Source: JAFAXD01 sp051985675
GTDB taxonomy: Bacteria > Pseudomonadota > Alphaproteobacteria > Rhizobiales > Xanthobacteraceae
Direction: 5' to 3'
Assembly (NCBI GenBank): GCA_051985675.1
Contig: JBPYFJ010000054.1
Coordinates: 1-64,000, forward strand
DNA: 64,000 nt
A model generated the notes under the pieces. It did not search any database. It worked only from the letters and a program-made list of their open reading frames with translations, and had not been told where the DNA came from. The number at the start of each line of letters is the position of its first letter. Position 1 is the first letter of the stretch. Positions 42,454 to 52,659 of this stretch are shown here, piece by piece. Position numbers and translations under genes: made by a program.

Positions 42454-43155
42454 ATGCCGACCATCGCGCTCGTGGACGATGACCGCAACATTTTGACCTC
42501 GGTGTCCATAGCACTCGAAGCCGAAGGCTATCGGATCATGACGTACACCGACGGGGCATCCGCTCTCGATGGCTTCAAGACGTCGCCACCGGACCTCGCG
42601 ATCCTCGATATCAAGATGCCGCGCATGGACGGTATGGAGACGTTGCGCCGTCTCCGCCAGAAGACCGACATCCCGGTGATATTCCTCACGTCGAAAGACG
42701 AGGAGATCGACGAGTTGTTCGGCCTGAAAATGGGCGCGGACGACTTCATCCGTAAGCCTTTTTCGCAACGCTTGCTGGTCGAGCGCGTGAAAGCGGTGCT
42801 GCGCCGCGTTTCCCCCAAGGACGCGACCGCACCAAAGGAAACCGACTCCGCCAAGGTCCTCGAGCGTGGCCTTTTGCGCATGGACCCGGAACGCCACACC
42901 TGTACGTGGAAGAACGAACCGGTGACGCTCACAGTGACGGAGTTCCTGATCCTGCAGGCGCTCGCACAGCGTCCGGGGGTGGTCAAAAGCCGCAACGCGC
43001 TGATGGACGCGGCCTATGACGATCAGGTGTACGTAGACGATCGCACCATCGACAGCCACATCAAGCGGTTGCGCAAGAAGTTCAAGCAGAGCGACGATGA
43101 CTTCGACATGATCGAAACGCTGTATGGCGTCGGCTACCGCTTTAAGGAAATGTGA
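42454..43155 (+). CDS. chvI: Response regulator ChvI
   Basis: A 233-residue OmpR-type response regulator. The receiver domain has the acidic pocket VDDD (residues 7-10), phosphorylated Asp52 in AILDIKMPRMDG and Lys in FIRKPF. The C-terminal winged helix carries TVTEFLILQALAQRPGVVKSR and DDRTIDSHIKRLRKKF. It is followed by its sensor kinase with the ORFs overlapping by 32 nt. In Agrobacterium, Sinorhizobium and Brucella (BvrR) the pair responds to acid and envelope conditions and is tied to succinoglycan and virulence. Adjacent hprK, EIIA and HPr genes suggest links to carbon or nitrogen status. Confidence 0.96.
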   Translation: MPTIALVDDDRNILTSVSIALEAEGYRIMTYTDGASALDGFKTSPPDLAILDIKMPRMDGMETLRRLRQKTDIPVIFLTSKDEEIDELFGLKMGADDFIRKPFSQRLLVERVKAVLRRVSPKDATAPKETDSAKVLERGLLRMDPERHTCTWKNEPVTLTVTEFLILQALAQRPGVVKSRNALMDAAYDDQVYVDDRTIDSHIKRLRKKFKQSDDDFDMIETLYGVGYRFKEM

Positions 43156-45127
43156 CGATCACGGGCTGGAACACGATCAGCGCCGACATGGGGCGGGTTT
43201 CGCGACGCTGAGCGGCACACACACGGAACTGCTGGAACGCACGGTGCTCGATCGAACCATCGACCCTGGCGAACGCGCTGCCGAGACGGTCCAGCCCGGC
43301 AAGTCGACGAAATTCGCCAAGAAGCGCAATGTCCTGATCGCGGTGCTCGCGATCAAAGCAAAACGAGCAGCCTACGCGGCCCAGAAGTCGTTGGCGCACG
43401 TCGGCGCGTTCTTCCACGGCACCTGGCAAGTTTTGCTGGTCGACGGGATCTCGGGCATCCTGCGCCACGCCTGGCAGCTCTTCGTCGAGCAGAGCTTCTC
43501 GAGCCTGACCCGACGCATCATCGTCATCAACATGATCGGGCTGGTAGCGTTCGTGGCCGGCATCCTGTTTTTGTCGCAGCTGCGTGAAGGCTTGATCGAC
43601 GCGCGCGTACAGAGCCTCGTGGTGCAAGGCGAGATCATCGCGGGCGCGATCGCGGCCTCGGCGACAGTGGAAACCGATGCCATCACAACGGACCCGGATC
43701 GACTTCTCGAATTGCAAACCGGTCAGAGCTACGGCCCGCCCGACGAATCCCTGTTCGGCCTCGAATTCCCGATCAACCCGGAGCGCGTCGCTCCGGTCCT
43801 GCGGCGGCTCATCACCCCGACCCACACCCGTGCCCGGATCTATGATCGCGACGGCACGCTTATTCTCGACAGCCGTAATCTCTATGGTCGGGGCGACGTG
43901 CTGCGCTTCGATCTGCCGCCGCCAAATGCCGAAAAACCGGGTCTGTTCGAACGGGCCTATATCGGGTTGCGCAAGTGGCTCAGTCGCGGGGATCTGCCGC
44001 CCTATCGTGAGCTTGGCCCCGAGAACGGCCGTGGCTATCCGGAAGTGATCCAGGCGCTCAACGGACAGAAGGCGAGCGTCGTCTCCATGAATAATCGGGG
44101 CGAAGTCATCGTCTCGGTGGCAGTGGCGGTGCAGCGCTTCCGCACGGTACGCGGCGCCCTGTTGCTCTCGACGCAAGGCGGCGACATCGATCAGATCATC
44201 GAGGCGGAGCGCTGGGCGATCCTCAAGGTCGCCGGTGTCGCAGCCGGCGTGGTGTTGGTACTCTCCATGCTCCTCGCGGCCACCATCGCGGTGCCGATCC
44301 GGCGCCTCGCGGAAGCGGCCGAACGCGTGAGACGGCGCATCAAGTCGCGCGTCGAGATTCCCGATTACACGCGGCGGCGCGACGAGATCGGACATCTGTC
44401 CGGCACGCTCCGCGCCATGACCGACGCGCTCTACAGTCGGCTGGAGGCGATCGAAAGCTTTGCCGCCGACGTTGCCCACGAGCTCAAGAATCCGCTCACC
44501 TCACTGCGGTCGGCGGTGGAGACCTTGCCGCTCGCCCGATCGGACGAGAGCCGCTCGCGTCTCCTGTCCGTCATCAAGCACGACGTGCGCCGGCTCGACC
44601 GGCTGATCTCTGACATTTCCGATGCCAGCCGTCTCGACGCGGAGTTGCAGCGTCAGGAAACCGGGCCGGTCGATCTTGCCCGCTTGCTGCGAACCGTGGT
44701 CGGCGTCGCCAATGAGGTCAAGCGCGACGGGGCCACGGTCGCTTTGACGTTCGAGGGCAGCTGGTTCGTGGTTCCCGGACATGACTCCCGGCTCGGTCAG
44801 GTGATCAACAATCTGATCGACAACGCACGTTCGTTCTCGCCGGCGGGCGGGGCCGTGCGGGTGATCTGTCGGCGGGTCAAGCATGAGATCGAGATCGTTG
44901 TCGACGATGACGGCCCCGGGATCCGGCCCGAGGCTCTCGACAAGATTTTCGAGCGTTTTTACACAGACCGCCCGCAGCAGAATTTCGGCCAGAACTCCGG
45001 ACTTGGCCTGTCAATCTCCAAGCAGATTGTTGAGGCACATGGCGGGCGCCTTTGGGCGGAAAACCGCGTCGATGATCAGGAGCGGGTGCTGGGCGCCCGG
45101 TTTACGCTGCGCCTGCCGGCCGTGTAA
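43124..45127 (+). CDS. chvG: Sensor histidine kinase ChvG
   Basis: A membrane sensor kinase. With the longest start the product has 667 residues; the first 120 residues are low in conservation, and a GTG at 43244 is a likely alternative because no ATG lies between. Two membrane helices (about 142-162 and 370-392) enclose the ChvG-type periplasmic sensor (YDRDGTLILDSRNLYG). A HAMP domain follows, and the H-box His452 lies in ADVAHELKNPLTSLR. The ATPase end has LGQVINNLIDNARSFSP and SGLGLSISKQIVEAHGG. The periplasmic part senses acid or ExoR-type inhibitors in relatives. It overlaps chvI by 32 nt and hprK by the TAATG junction. Confidence 0.95.
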   Translation: MASATALRKCDDHGLEHDQRRHGAGFATLSGTHTELLERTVLDRTIDPGERAAETVQPGKSTKFAKKRNVLIAVLAIKAKRAAYAAQKSLAHVGAFFHGTWQVLLVDGISGILRHAWQLFVEQSFSSLTRRIIVINMIGLVAFVAGILFLSQLREGLIDARVQSLVVQGEIIAGAIAASATVETDAITTDPDRLLELQTGQSYGPPDESLFGLEFPINPERVAPVLRRLITPTHTRARIYDRDGTLILDSRNLYGRGDVLRFDLPPPNAEKPGLFERAYIGLRKWLSRGDLPPYRELGPENGRGYPEVIQALNGQKASVVSMNNRGEVIVSVAVAVQRFRTVRGALLLSTQGGDIDQIIEAERWAILKVAGVAAGVVLVLSMLLAATIAVPIRRLAEAAERVRRRIKSRVEIPDYTRRRDEIGHLSGTLRAMTDALYSRLEAIESFAADVAHELKNPLTSLRSAVETLPLARSDESRSRLLSVIKHDVRRLDRLISDISDASRLDAELQRQETGPVDLARLLRTVVGVANEVKRDGATVALTFEGSWFVVPGHDSRLGQVINNLIDNARSFSPAGGAVRVICRRVKHEIEIVVDDDGPGIRPEALDKIFERFYTDRPQQNFGQNSGLGLSISKQIVEAHGGRLWAENRVDDQERVLGARFTLRLPAV

Positions 45128-45594
45128 TGGCCGCTGCCAACCGCTCCGGCAGCGAAAGCCCTTCGATCCACGCTTCGGCGGTGTTGGTTGGGCCGCGCGC
45201 CGTTCTGATTCGCGGTCCCTCCGGGTCGGGCAAATCGCGGCTCGCCTTGGCGTTGTTGCAGGCCGCCGAGGACGGGCGGCTTGTGTTCGCGCGTCTCGTC
45301 TCCGACGATCGAACCCGGCTTGAAGTTGCCCATCAGCGCCTGTTGGTAAAGCCAGTGCCGGAACTCGCCGGATTGATCGAAGTTCGTGGCCTGGGCATCA
45401 GGCGAGTGCCCTACGAACCGGTAGCGGCCGTATTCCTGGTCATCGATCTGTCGGCTGATGCGCCGCGCCTGCCGGAGCCATCAAGCCAGATCGTCACGGT
45501 TGAAGGTATCCCACTGCCGCGACTCGCGGTCGCATCCGGCCACGACCCGATGCCTTTGATTCTCGCGCAGTTGCGCCAATACCCCGACAAGTAG
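45127..45594 (+). CDS. hprK: Short HPr kinase/phosphorylase-like protein
   Basis: A 155-residue truncated HprK of the alphaproteobacterial type, which retains the kinase core and lacks the N-terminal domain. The P-loop is GPSGSGKSRLALALLQ, near residue 32. LRLPEPSS and GIPLPRLAVA follow near the end. ATG 45127 overlaps the chvG stop (TAATG). In Hyphomicrobiales this short HprK phosphorylates HPr on serine in response to metabolites. Its partner HPr is encoded 0.7 kb downstream. Between them lies the EIIA-type gene, so a complete short signalling cascade sits behind ChvG-ChvI. Confidence 0.9.
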   Translation: MAAANRSGSESPSIHASAVLVGPRAVLIRGPSGSGKSRLALALLQAAEDGRLVFARLVSDDRTRLEVAHQRLLVKPVPELAGLIEVRGLGIRRVPYEPVAAVFLVIDLSADAPRLPEPSSQIVTVEGIPLPRLAVASGHDPMPLILAQLRQYPDK

Positions 45595-45780
45595 GTGTCA
45601 ACAACGATTGCGCGCGACGCGCACTCAGTCGCGAAAATGCCGTCACGGGAAGCTCGAGTCCCCGCGCGCGATCGGGTGTCTCTTGGCCGAGCGGAGCGGG
45701 TTGCGGAGAGCGAATTCGACTAATGGATCATGGCGTTTTCGGCATTGCTGCCGCATTGCAACATCAACCCTAAAACGCCC

Positions 45781-45838
45781 AAAGGGCCCTTGCGCTCGGA
45801 TTTTGGATGGTCAACATGTGGGCCCTTTCGTGCGGTGC
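45781..45838. promoter_or_regulatory. Long-loop inverted repeat in the leader of the EIIA gene
   Basis: AAAGGGCCC (45781-45789) and GGGCCCTTT (45830-45838) are perfect inverted arms with a 40-nt loop; the right end lies 24 nt before ATG 45863. It may form an RNA stem controlling the EIIA gene, or be two protein sites. The 268-nt gap 45595-45862 holds no gene that could be supported. Confidence 0.4.
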
Positions 45839-45862
45839 ACCCGGCGCCCGCGGGGAGCTTCG

Positions 45863-46264
45863 ATGATCGGCCTTGTTATTGTTACTCACGGGCGGCTTGC
45901 CGTTGAGTTCCGTGCCGCCCTTGAACACGTGGTCGGGCCGCAGTCGCAAATCGAAACCGTCACTATCGGGCCTGACGATGACGTCGAAAAACGGCGTTAC
46001 GAAATCATCGAAGCCGTCAGGCGCGTGGATACGGGCGATGGTGTTGTGATATTGACCGACATGTTCGGGGGCACGCCATCCAACCTCGCGATTTCAGTGA
46101 TGAGCCGTCCCAAGGTCGAGGTCCTGGCGGGGATCAATCTGCCGATGTTGGTTAAGCTGGCGAAGGTGCGCGACGATTCTCCCCTGCCCGAGGCCGTTGC
46201 CTTCGCACAGGAGGCCGGCCGCAAGTACATCACTATTGCCAGCCGGGTGCTTGCCGGGAAATGA
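45863..46264 (+). CDS. PTS EIIA (mannose-type) component
   Basis: A 133-residue EIIA-Man domain protein. The phosphorylated His9 is in MIGLVIVTHGRLAVEF, and ILTDMFGGTPSNLAISVM and EVLAGINLPMLVKL are strongly family-typical. No EIIB or EIIC permease gene is nearby; in alphaproteobacteria such EIIA proteins act in regulatory phosphorelays instead of sugar uptake. A longer frame begins at 45608, but ATG 45863 gives the exact family N-terminus. It overlaps HPr by an ATGA junction. Together with HprK and HPr it makes a regulatory, non-transporting PTS set. Confidence 0.93.
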   Translation: MIGLVIVTHGRLAVEFRAALEHVVGPQSQIETVTIGPDDDVEKRRYEIIEAVRRVDTGDGVVILTDMFGGTPSNLAISVMSRPKVEVLAGINLPMLVKLAKVRDDSPLPEAVAFAQEAGRKYITIASRVLAGK

Positions 46265-46566
46265 CCGGACCGGCTGCCGAAGCGACGGCTCCCGGGCCCA
46301 TCACGCGGGTCATGCACATCATCAACCAGAAAGGCCTGCACGCCCGGGCGTCGGCGAAATTCGTGCAAACCGTCGAAAAGTTCGACGCCGAGGTCCGGGT
46401 CAGCCGCGGCGCGGAGACGGTCGGCGGCACGTCGATCATGGGTCTCATGATGCTCGCCGCATCGCCCGGGACCTCCATCACGGTCGAGGCGAGCGGTCGC
46501 GACGCCGCCGCCGTCATCGCGGCGCTGGAAGATCTCCTAGGGCGCCGCTTCGGCGAGGACGAGTAG
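46261..46566 (+). CDS. HPr family phosphocarrier protein
   Basis: A 101-residue HPr. The phosphorylated His27 is in NQKGLHARASAKFVQTVEKF, and the regulatory serine region is GGTSIMGLMMLAASPG (Ser58), the site that HprK-type kinases modify. A short extra N-terminal leader (MTGPAAEATAPGPITR) precedes the core. It overlaps the EIIA gene by ATGA. No EI gene is seen in the window, so the phosphate donor must be encoded elsewhere. The ahcY gene starts 161 nt later with its own promoter. Confidence 0.93.
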   Translation: MTGPAAEATAPGPITRVMHIINQKGLHARASAKFVQTVEKFDAEVRVSRGAETVGGTSIMGLMMLAASPGTSITVEASGRDAAAVIAALEDLLGRRFGEDE

Positions 46567-46616
46567 CGGTCTGCCTGCCGCCGACCCGCAGGGCGGCCTG
46601 ACTCCGCATAGATAGA

Positions 46617-46638
46617 GACATAAAGAACTCTTTATGTC
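46617..46638. promoter_or_regulatory. SahR-like palindrome before ahcY
   Basis: Perfect arms GACATAAAG (46617-46625) and CTTTATGTC (46630-46638) enclose AACT. Palindromes of similar CATAAAG/CTTTATG type are associated with the ArsR-family regulator SahR, which responds to S-adenosylhomocysteine before methionine-cycle genes. The site ends 3 bp upstream of the -35 box. Confidence 0.6.
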
Positions 46639-46641
46639 AGC

Positions 46642-46670
46642 TTGCAGGCCCCCCATATCCCTGCTATAGG
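46642..46670 (+). promoter_or_regulatory. Sigma70-like promoter of ahcY
   Basis: TTGCAG (46642-46647), a 17-nt spacer and TATAGG (46665-46670). Transcription start is expected near 46677, giving a leader of about 50 nt before ATG 46728. The palindrome lies directly upstream. Confidence 0.6.
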
Positions 46671-46727
46671 GGCGCGCCGCCGGCGGGACTTGCCCGCTGC
46701 GCCAATTCCCAAATCCAAAGGACTGCC

Positions 46728-48131
46728 ATGACCGCCACCAAGGACTGCGCCATTAAGGACATCAGCCTGGCCGACTGGGGCCGCAAAGAGATCGCCATTG
46801 CCGAGGTGGAAATGCCAGGTCTGATGGCGACCCGCGCCGAATATGGCGCCAAGAAGCCGCTCAAGGGCGCCAAGATCGCCGGTTCGCTGCATATGACCAT
46901 CCAGACAGCGGTGCTGATTGAAACGCTGATCGAACTCGGGGCCGAGATCCGCTGGGCGTCGTGCAACATCTATTCGACGCAGGACCACGCTGCCGCGGCG
47001 CTGGTCGCGCGCGGCGTTCCGATCTTCGCCATTAAGGGTGAATCGCTGAACGACTACTGGGACTACCAGCACCGGATTTTCGAATGGGGCGACGGCGGGA
47101 CCCCAAACATGATTCTTGATGACGGGGGTGACGCCACGCTGCTCATTCACCTCGGCCTGCGCGCCGAGCAGGGGGACACCAAGTTCCTCGACAAGCCCTC
47201 AAACGAGGAAGAGGAGATTCTGTTTGCCGCTATCAAGAAGCGGCTGAAAGAGAAGCCGGGCTGGTACAAAAAGAACGCTGATGCCATCAAGGGCGTGAGC
47301 GAGGAGACCACCACCGGCGTGCATCGGCTCTACGAAATGCAGAAGAAGGGCACGCTGCTGTGGCCGGCGATCAACGTCAATGACAGCGTGACCAAATCGA
47401 AGTTCGACAACCTCTACGGATGCCGCGAGTCGCTGGTCGACGGCATTCGCCGCGGGACCGATGTGATGATGGCTGGCAAGGTCGCAATGGTCGCCGGTTT
47501 CGGGGACGTTGGGAAGGGCTCGGCCGCGTCGCTGCGGCAGGCGGGCTGCCGCGTGATGGTGTCGGAGATCGACCCGATTTGCGCCTTGCAGGCCGCAATG
47601 GAAGGCTACGAGGTCACCACGATGGAGGACGCGGCGGCGCGCGCCGACATTTTCGTCACCGCCACCGGCAACCTCGACGTGATCACGGTCGACCACATGC
47701 GCGCCATGAAGGATCGTGCCGTGGTCTGCAACATCGGGCACTTCGATTCGGAGATCCAGGTTGCTGGGCTCAAGAATTTCAAATGGCACAACGTCAAGCC
47801 GCAGGTGGACGAGATCGAGTTTCCGGACGGCAAGCGCATCATCCTGCTGTCGGAAGGCCGCCTCGTGAACCTCGGCAATGCGATGGGGCATCCGAGCTTC
47901 GTGATGTCGTCCTCGTTCACCAACCAGACCCTGGCGCAGATCGAGCTTTGGACCAATCCGAAGAAGTACGAGAAGAAGGTCTATACCCTGCCTAAGCACC
48001 TCGACGAGAAGGTTGCGCGCCTGCACCTCGACAAGATCGGCGCCAAGCTCACCAAGCTGAGCGAGAAGCAGGCGGAATACATCAACATTCCCGTCAATGG
48101 CCCGTATAAGCCGGAGGCCTACCGGTACTGA
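46728..48131 (+). CDS. ahcY: Adenosylhomocysteinase
   Basis: A 467-residue NAD-dependent hydrolase that splits S-adenosylhomocysteine into adenosine and homocysteine and so clears the inhibitor of methyltransferases. The NAD-binding motif is GFGDVGKGSAASLRQAG, and EIDPICALQAAMEGYEV and GHFDSEIQV follow. HPSFVMSSSFTNQTLAQIEL and the C-terminal INIPVNGPYKPEAYRY are nearly invariant. The length is that of bacterial enzymes with the 40-residue insert. It closes the chv-PTS gene run but has its own promoter and a putative SahR site. A GC-rich hairpin 20 nt past the stop may end its transcript. Confidence 0.98.
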   Translation: MTATKDCAIKDISLADWGRKEIAIAEVEMPGLMATRAEYGAKKPLKGAKIAGSLHMTIQTAVLIETLIELGAEIRWASCNIYSTQDHAAAALVARGVPIFAIKGESLNDYWDYQHRIFEWGDGGTPNMILDDGGDATLLIHLGLRAEQGDTKFLDKPSNEEEEILFAAIKKRLKEKPGWYKKNADAIKGVSEETTTGVHRLYEMQKKGTLLWPAINVNDSVTKSKFDNLYGCRESLVDGIRRGTDVMMAGKVAMVAGFGDVGKGSAASLRQAGCRVMVSEIDPICALQAAMEGYEVTTMEDAAARADIFVTATGNLDVITVDHMRAMKDRAVVCNIGHFDSEIQVAGLKNFKWHNVKPQVDEIEFPDGKRIILLSEGRLVNLGNAMGHPSFVMSSSFTNQTLAQIELWTNPKKYEKKVYTLPKHLDEKVARLHLDKIGAKLTKLSEKQAEYINIPVNGPYKPEAYRY

Positions 48132-48135
48132 GGGA

Positions 48136-49764
48136 TCAGTCCTTGCGATCGCGGGGCGCGGGTTGCCGCGCCCCGCCGGGCGGAATCGTTGCAATAACAA
48201 ATTGCTGCGGCGGGTCCGAGTATCCCATGTAGGTGCGCGAGATCGCGACCTCGGCGCGCTTGCCGCCGGGGGCGTGCGCGGTCCGCGCGTTAAGCGCGTT
48301 CATGCACAGGACGTTGTCAGCCGGACATACCATCGCCAAGCCATCGCGGGCGAGCCGGGCATCGTCGATCCACGGCGTCATGCGCGGGTCGACGATTTCG
48401 AACGCTGACGGGCCATCGCGATAGTAGAACACGGTTCCGGACAGCAAATTCTCATACGACCCAACGATACGCAGCGGCTGGCCCGTGGTGTCGCGCCAGA
48501 CTTTCTCCACGGCTTGCGCGACCTGTCTGTAGTGCGGCGAATCGGTGTCCGTGCCGAAGCGGTGAATGATGAACGCGACTGCCGGCGCGGCGGCAATCGC
48601 GAGCAACGGAAGCGCGACCGCAAAGCCCAAGATACGCAGCGCGGCTTCGCGCGTCAGCACGAGTTGCGCAGGCGCCAGGACAATCACTGGCAGCGTGATA
48701 ACTCCCGCGAGCGCCCACAACGACACCGGTTTCCCCCCCACCAATGGCGCGGCCAGCGCCGGGAGCAGCAGCGGAAAGAGAAAGGCCAGGACGACCAGGC
48801 GGTGGCCAGGGTCCTGGGGCCACAGCATGTCGCGAACAACGTTGCGCTGAGGGCGGGTCGCAACCAGGGCAATCAGGACCGGTGCCGCCAAATAACCGGC
48901 GGTTCCGGCGATGTATTGAACCCCCGACCACAGTGCGATCCAGTGGTCTGACGCAGGATGGGAGGAAAACATCCATTCGAACGTCCGCCACCCGTGCGTC
49001 GCCACCCAAATGAAGTGCGGTGCGACGACGAGTGCGCCCACCGCCACGGTGATCCAGGGCGAAGCCGAACGCAGATACTCAAGCCGGCGGCGATCGACGA
49101 GAGCGGCGATGCCGAGACCGGCCAGCAGGAACACCGACCAATATTTGCTGAGCATGGCGCTGCCAGCCGCCAATCCGGCCAGAGCCGCATAGTCTGCCCG
49201 CCGGGTTTCGAACGCACGCAGGAACAGCCAGATGGTGGCCGCCCAAGTCGGCACCGACATGGCGTTGTTGTTGAACTTCAACGCATGGAAGTTGAACACC
49301 GGAATGAACGTCAGCAACGCAAGTCCTGCGACCCGCTTGGGACCGTCGAGATATGGCTCCATGAGCCGCCACCCGAACCACAGCGCGGCCGTCGCGATCG
49401 CCATCGCGAACAGGTAGTAGGCCCAATCAGCGCGCGGAAACGCCGCAAACCAGGCGCCCACCAGCCACTGGGCGAGGGCCGGATGTTTAGGCGTGGCCCA
49501 GGTCGTGTCGAGCGACCATGAATACTGCTCGCCGAAATCGAAATGGAGATCCTGGCTGCCTTTGGCTATGATCCCGTAGATGGTCCACAGCGCCGCGTAA
49601 CACGCGAGCACGACCAGCACCGATCGTTCCCGCCGTTTTGGATCGACCAGCGCATCGAGGAGCCTCCCCAACGCCGCCTCGACGCGGGCAAAGAGCGTCC
49701 GCGGCGATGTTTGCCTTTGGTCCGTCGTGGTCGCCAAACCGCTGGTCCCCCGTGAATTGGGCAC
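48136..49764 (-). CDS. Glycosyltransferase family 39 membrane protein
   Basis: A 542-residue GT-C-type protein with about 10-12 hydrophobic helices. The N-terminal part has the first-helix region LVVLACYAALWTIYGI and the first large loop with the acid motif in FDFGEQYSWSLDTTWATPKHP, the place of the GT39 catalytic acids. The C-terminal soluble part has VGSYENLLSGTVFYYRDGPSA. Such proteins transfer a sugar from a polyprenyl carrier at the periplasmic side (ArnT, PMT relatives); the acceptor is unknown. It is convergent with ahcY, 4 nt apart. The first 37 residues are soluble and charged. Confidence 0.88.
   Translation of the reverse strand: MPNSRGTSGLATTTDQRQTSPRTLFARVEAALGRLLDALVDPKRRERSVLVVLACYAALWTIYGIIAKGSQDLHFDFGEQYSWSLDTTWATPKHPALAQWLVGAWFAAFPRADWAYYLFAMAIATAALWFGWRLMEPYLDGPKRVAGLALLTFIPVFNFHALKFNNNAMSVPTWAATIWLFLRAFETRRADYAALAGLAAGSAMLSKYWSVFLLAGLGIAALVDRRRLEYLRSASPWITVAVGALVVAPHFIWVATHGWRTFEWMFSSHPASDHWIALWSGVQYIAGTAGYLAAPVLIALVATRPQRNVVRDMLWPQDPGHRLVVLAFLFPLLLPALAAPLVGGKPVSLWALAGVITLPVIVLAPAQLVLTREAALRILGFAVALPLLAIAAAPAVAFIIHRFGTDTDSPHYRQVAQAVEKVWRDTTGQPLRIVGSYENLLSGTVFYYRDGPSAFEIVDPRMTPWIDDARLARDGLAMVCPADNVLCMNALNARTAHAPGGKRAEVAISRTYMGYSDPPQQFVIATIPPGGARQPAPRDRKD
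48151..48176 (+). terminator. GC hairpin after ahcY
   Basis: Perfect 10-bp arms GCGGGGCGCG and CGCGCCCCGC with loop GGTTGC (48151-48176), 19 nt past the ahcY stop. No T-run follows on either strand, so termination would need another factor. It overlaps the last codons of the convergent GT39 gene. Confidence 0.4.
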
Positions 49765-49931
49765 CTCAATAGAGCCTCAGGGCGCTTGTGACCACTGGCC
49801 CGATAGCCCCTTGCGCAACCCGTTGGCGCGCGTTATTGCCGCAAAATTCGGCGGTAATTTCCGCCGCTTGCCCGAAAGGGAACAGATTCGGCCGCCATAT
49901 ACCGGGAAGCCACCGCACGGACGGGACTACT

Positions 49932-50723
49932 ATGTGCCGTTGGATTGCCTACCGGGGCGAGACGATTGCTCTTGAGCACTACGTTACCGCCCCGTCCCAT
50001 TCCTTGATCGAGCAGAGCATCCGCGCGCTCGAATCGACCGCCAGTATCAATGGCGACGGCTTTGGGCTGGGCTGGTACGGCGATCACCCGGAACCCGGGC
50101 TCTACCGGGAGCTGCGGCCGGCGTGGTCGGATGAAAACTTGCGCTATCTGTGCCGGCATCTGCGCTCGCGGCTGTTCTTTGCCCATGTGCGGGCCGCGAC
50201 CGGAACGGCGATCACCCGGCAGAACTGCCATCCATTTGTGTGCGGCCGCTGGATGTTCATGCACAACGGCCTTGTCGGCAATTGGGGCCGGCTTCGCCGC
50301 AAGGTCGAAGCGCTGGTGCCGGACGAGCTCTATCCACTGCGAATCGGAACGACCGATTCCGAAGCCGCGTTCCTGGCCATCATGGGGGCCGGGGCTGACC
50401 GCGATCCGATCGGCGCGACCGAGCGCGTGCTTGAGGTGCTGACCAACATGGTCACGACTGACGGTCTGCGCGAGCCGCTGCGGTTCACCGCCGCGCTTGC
50501 CGACGGCCAGCATCTCTATGCATTCCGCTATGCCGCCAACGACAATGCCAACACGCTCTATTACCGGACGGTCGACGAGGATGTCGTGGTCGTGTCCGAG
50601 CCGCTCGACAAGGAGCAGGACATCTGGCACGCGGTGCCAACGAATCACATGCTGATCGCGCGCGCCGGCAAGCCGGTCGAGTTGCGGCCGATGTTTGCGG
50701 CGCAGCGCATAGCCGCCGAATAG
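49932..50723 (+). CDS. Class II glutamine amidotransferase
   Basis: A 263-residue Ntn-type amidotransferase with the nucleophilic Cys at residue 2 (MCRWIAYRG), which is expected after removal of Met. The family segments NGDGFGLGWYGDHPEPGLYR, FAHVRAATGTAI and NCHPFVCGRWMFMHNGLVGNW follow. In YafJ-like members the domain stands alone with no synthase part, and the amide acceptor is unknown. ATG 49932 was chosen because the Cys must follow the start; the longer frame from 49788 is not protein-like. It is divergent from the GT39 gene and lies upstream of lepA. Confidence 0.92.
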   Translation: MCRWIAYRGETIALEHYVTAPSHSLIEQSIRALESTASINGDGFGLGWYGDHPEPGLYRELRPAWSDENLRYLCRHLRSRLFFAHVRAATGTAITRQNCHPFVCGRWMFMHNGLVGNWGRLRRKVEALVPDELYPLRIGTTDSEAAFLAIMGAGADRDPIGATERVLEVLTNMVTTDGLREPLRFTAALADGQHLYAFRYAANDNANTLYYRTVDEDVVVVSEPLDKEQDIWHAVPTNHMLIARAGKPVELRPMFAAQRIAAE

Positions 50724-50802
50724 CTTCCTTTTCGCGCGCTGAAGTGAGCCACACTGCGGCGCAGCGAGCGCAGCTCCCGAGGCTGTCAATCGTCGGGCGA
50801 CC

Positions 50803-50831
50803 TTGCCGCCCCAGACACCCGATGCTATCCC
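50803..50831 (+). promoter_or_regulatory. Candidate lepA promoter next to the start codon
   Basis: TTGCCG (50803-50808), a 17-nt spacer and TATCCC (50826-50831). The -10 ends 7 nt before ATG 50839, so transcription would begin at or within a base or two of the start codon. No Shine-Dalgarno stands before that ATG. Confidence 0.4.
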
Positions 50832-50838
50832 GCGCCCC

Positions 50839-52644
<1,806 letters not shown>

Positions 52645-52659
52645 ACTTGGGATCCGCAA

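Noticed and set aside
43142..44479. A 445-codon minus-strand open frame across chvG
   Set aside because: Shadow of chvG; His/Arg/Asp-rich translation with no motif.
45608..45862. Upstream extension of the EIIA frame
   Set aside because: The added residues are not conserved in type, and ATG 45863 gives the exact EIIA N-terminus with His9.
45595..45862. A tRNA or stable RNA gene in the gap before EIIA
   Set aside because: No T-loop-like GTTCGA with proper stems was found; only the long-loop inverted repeat is clear.
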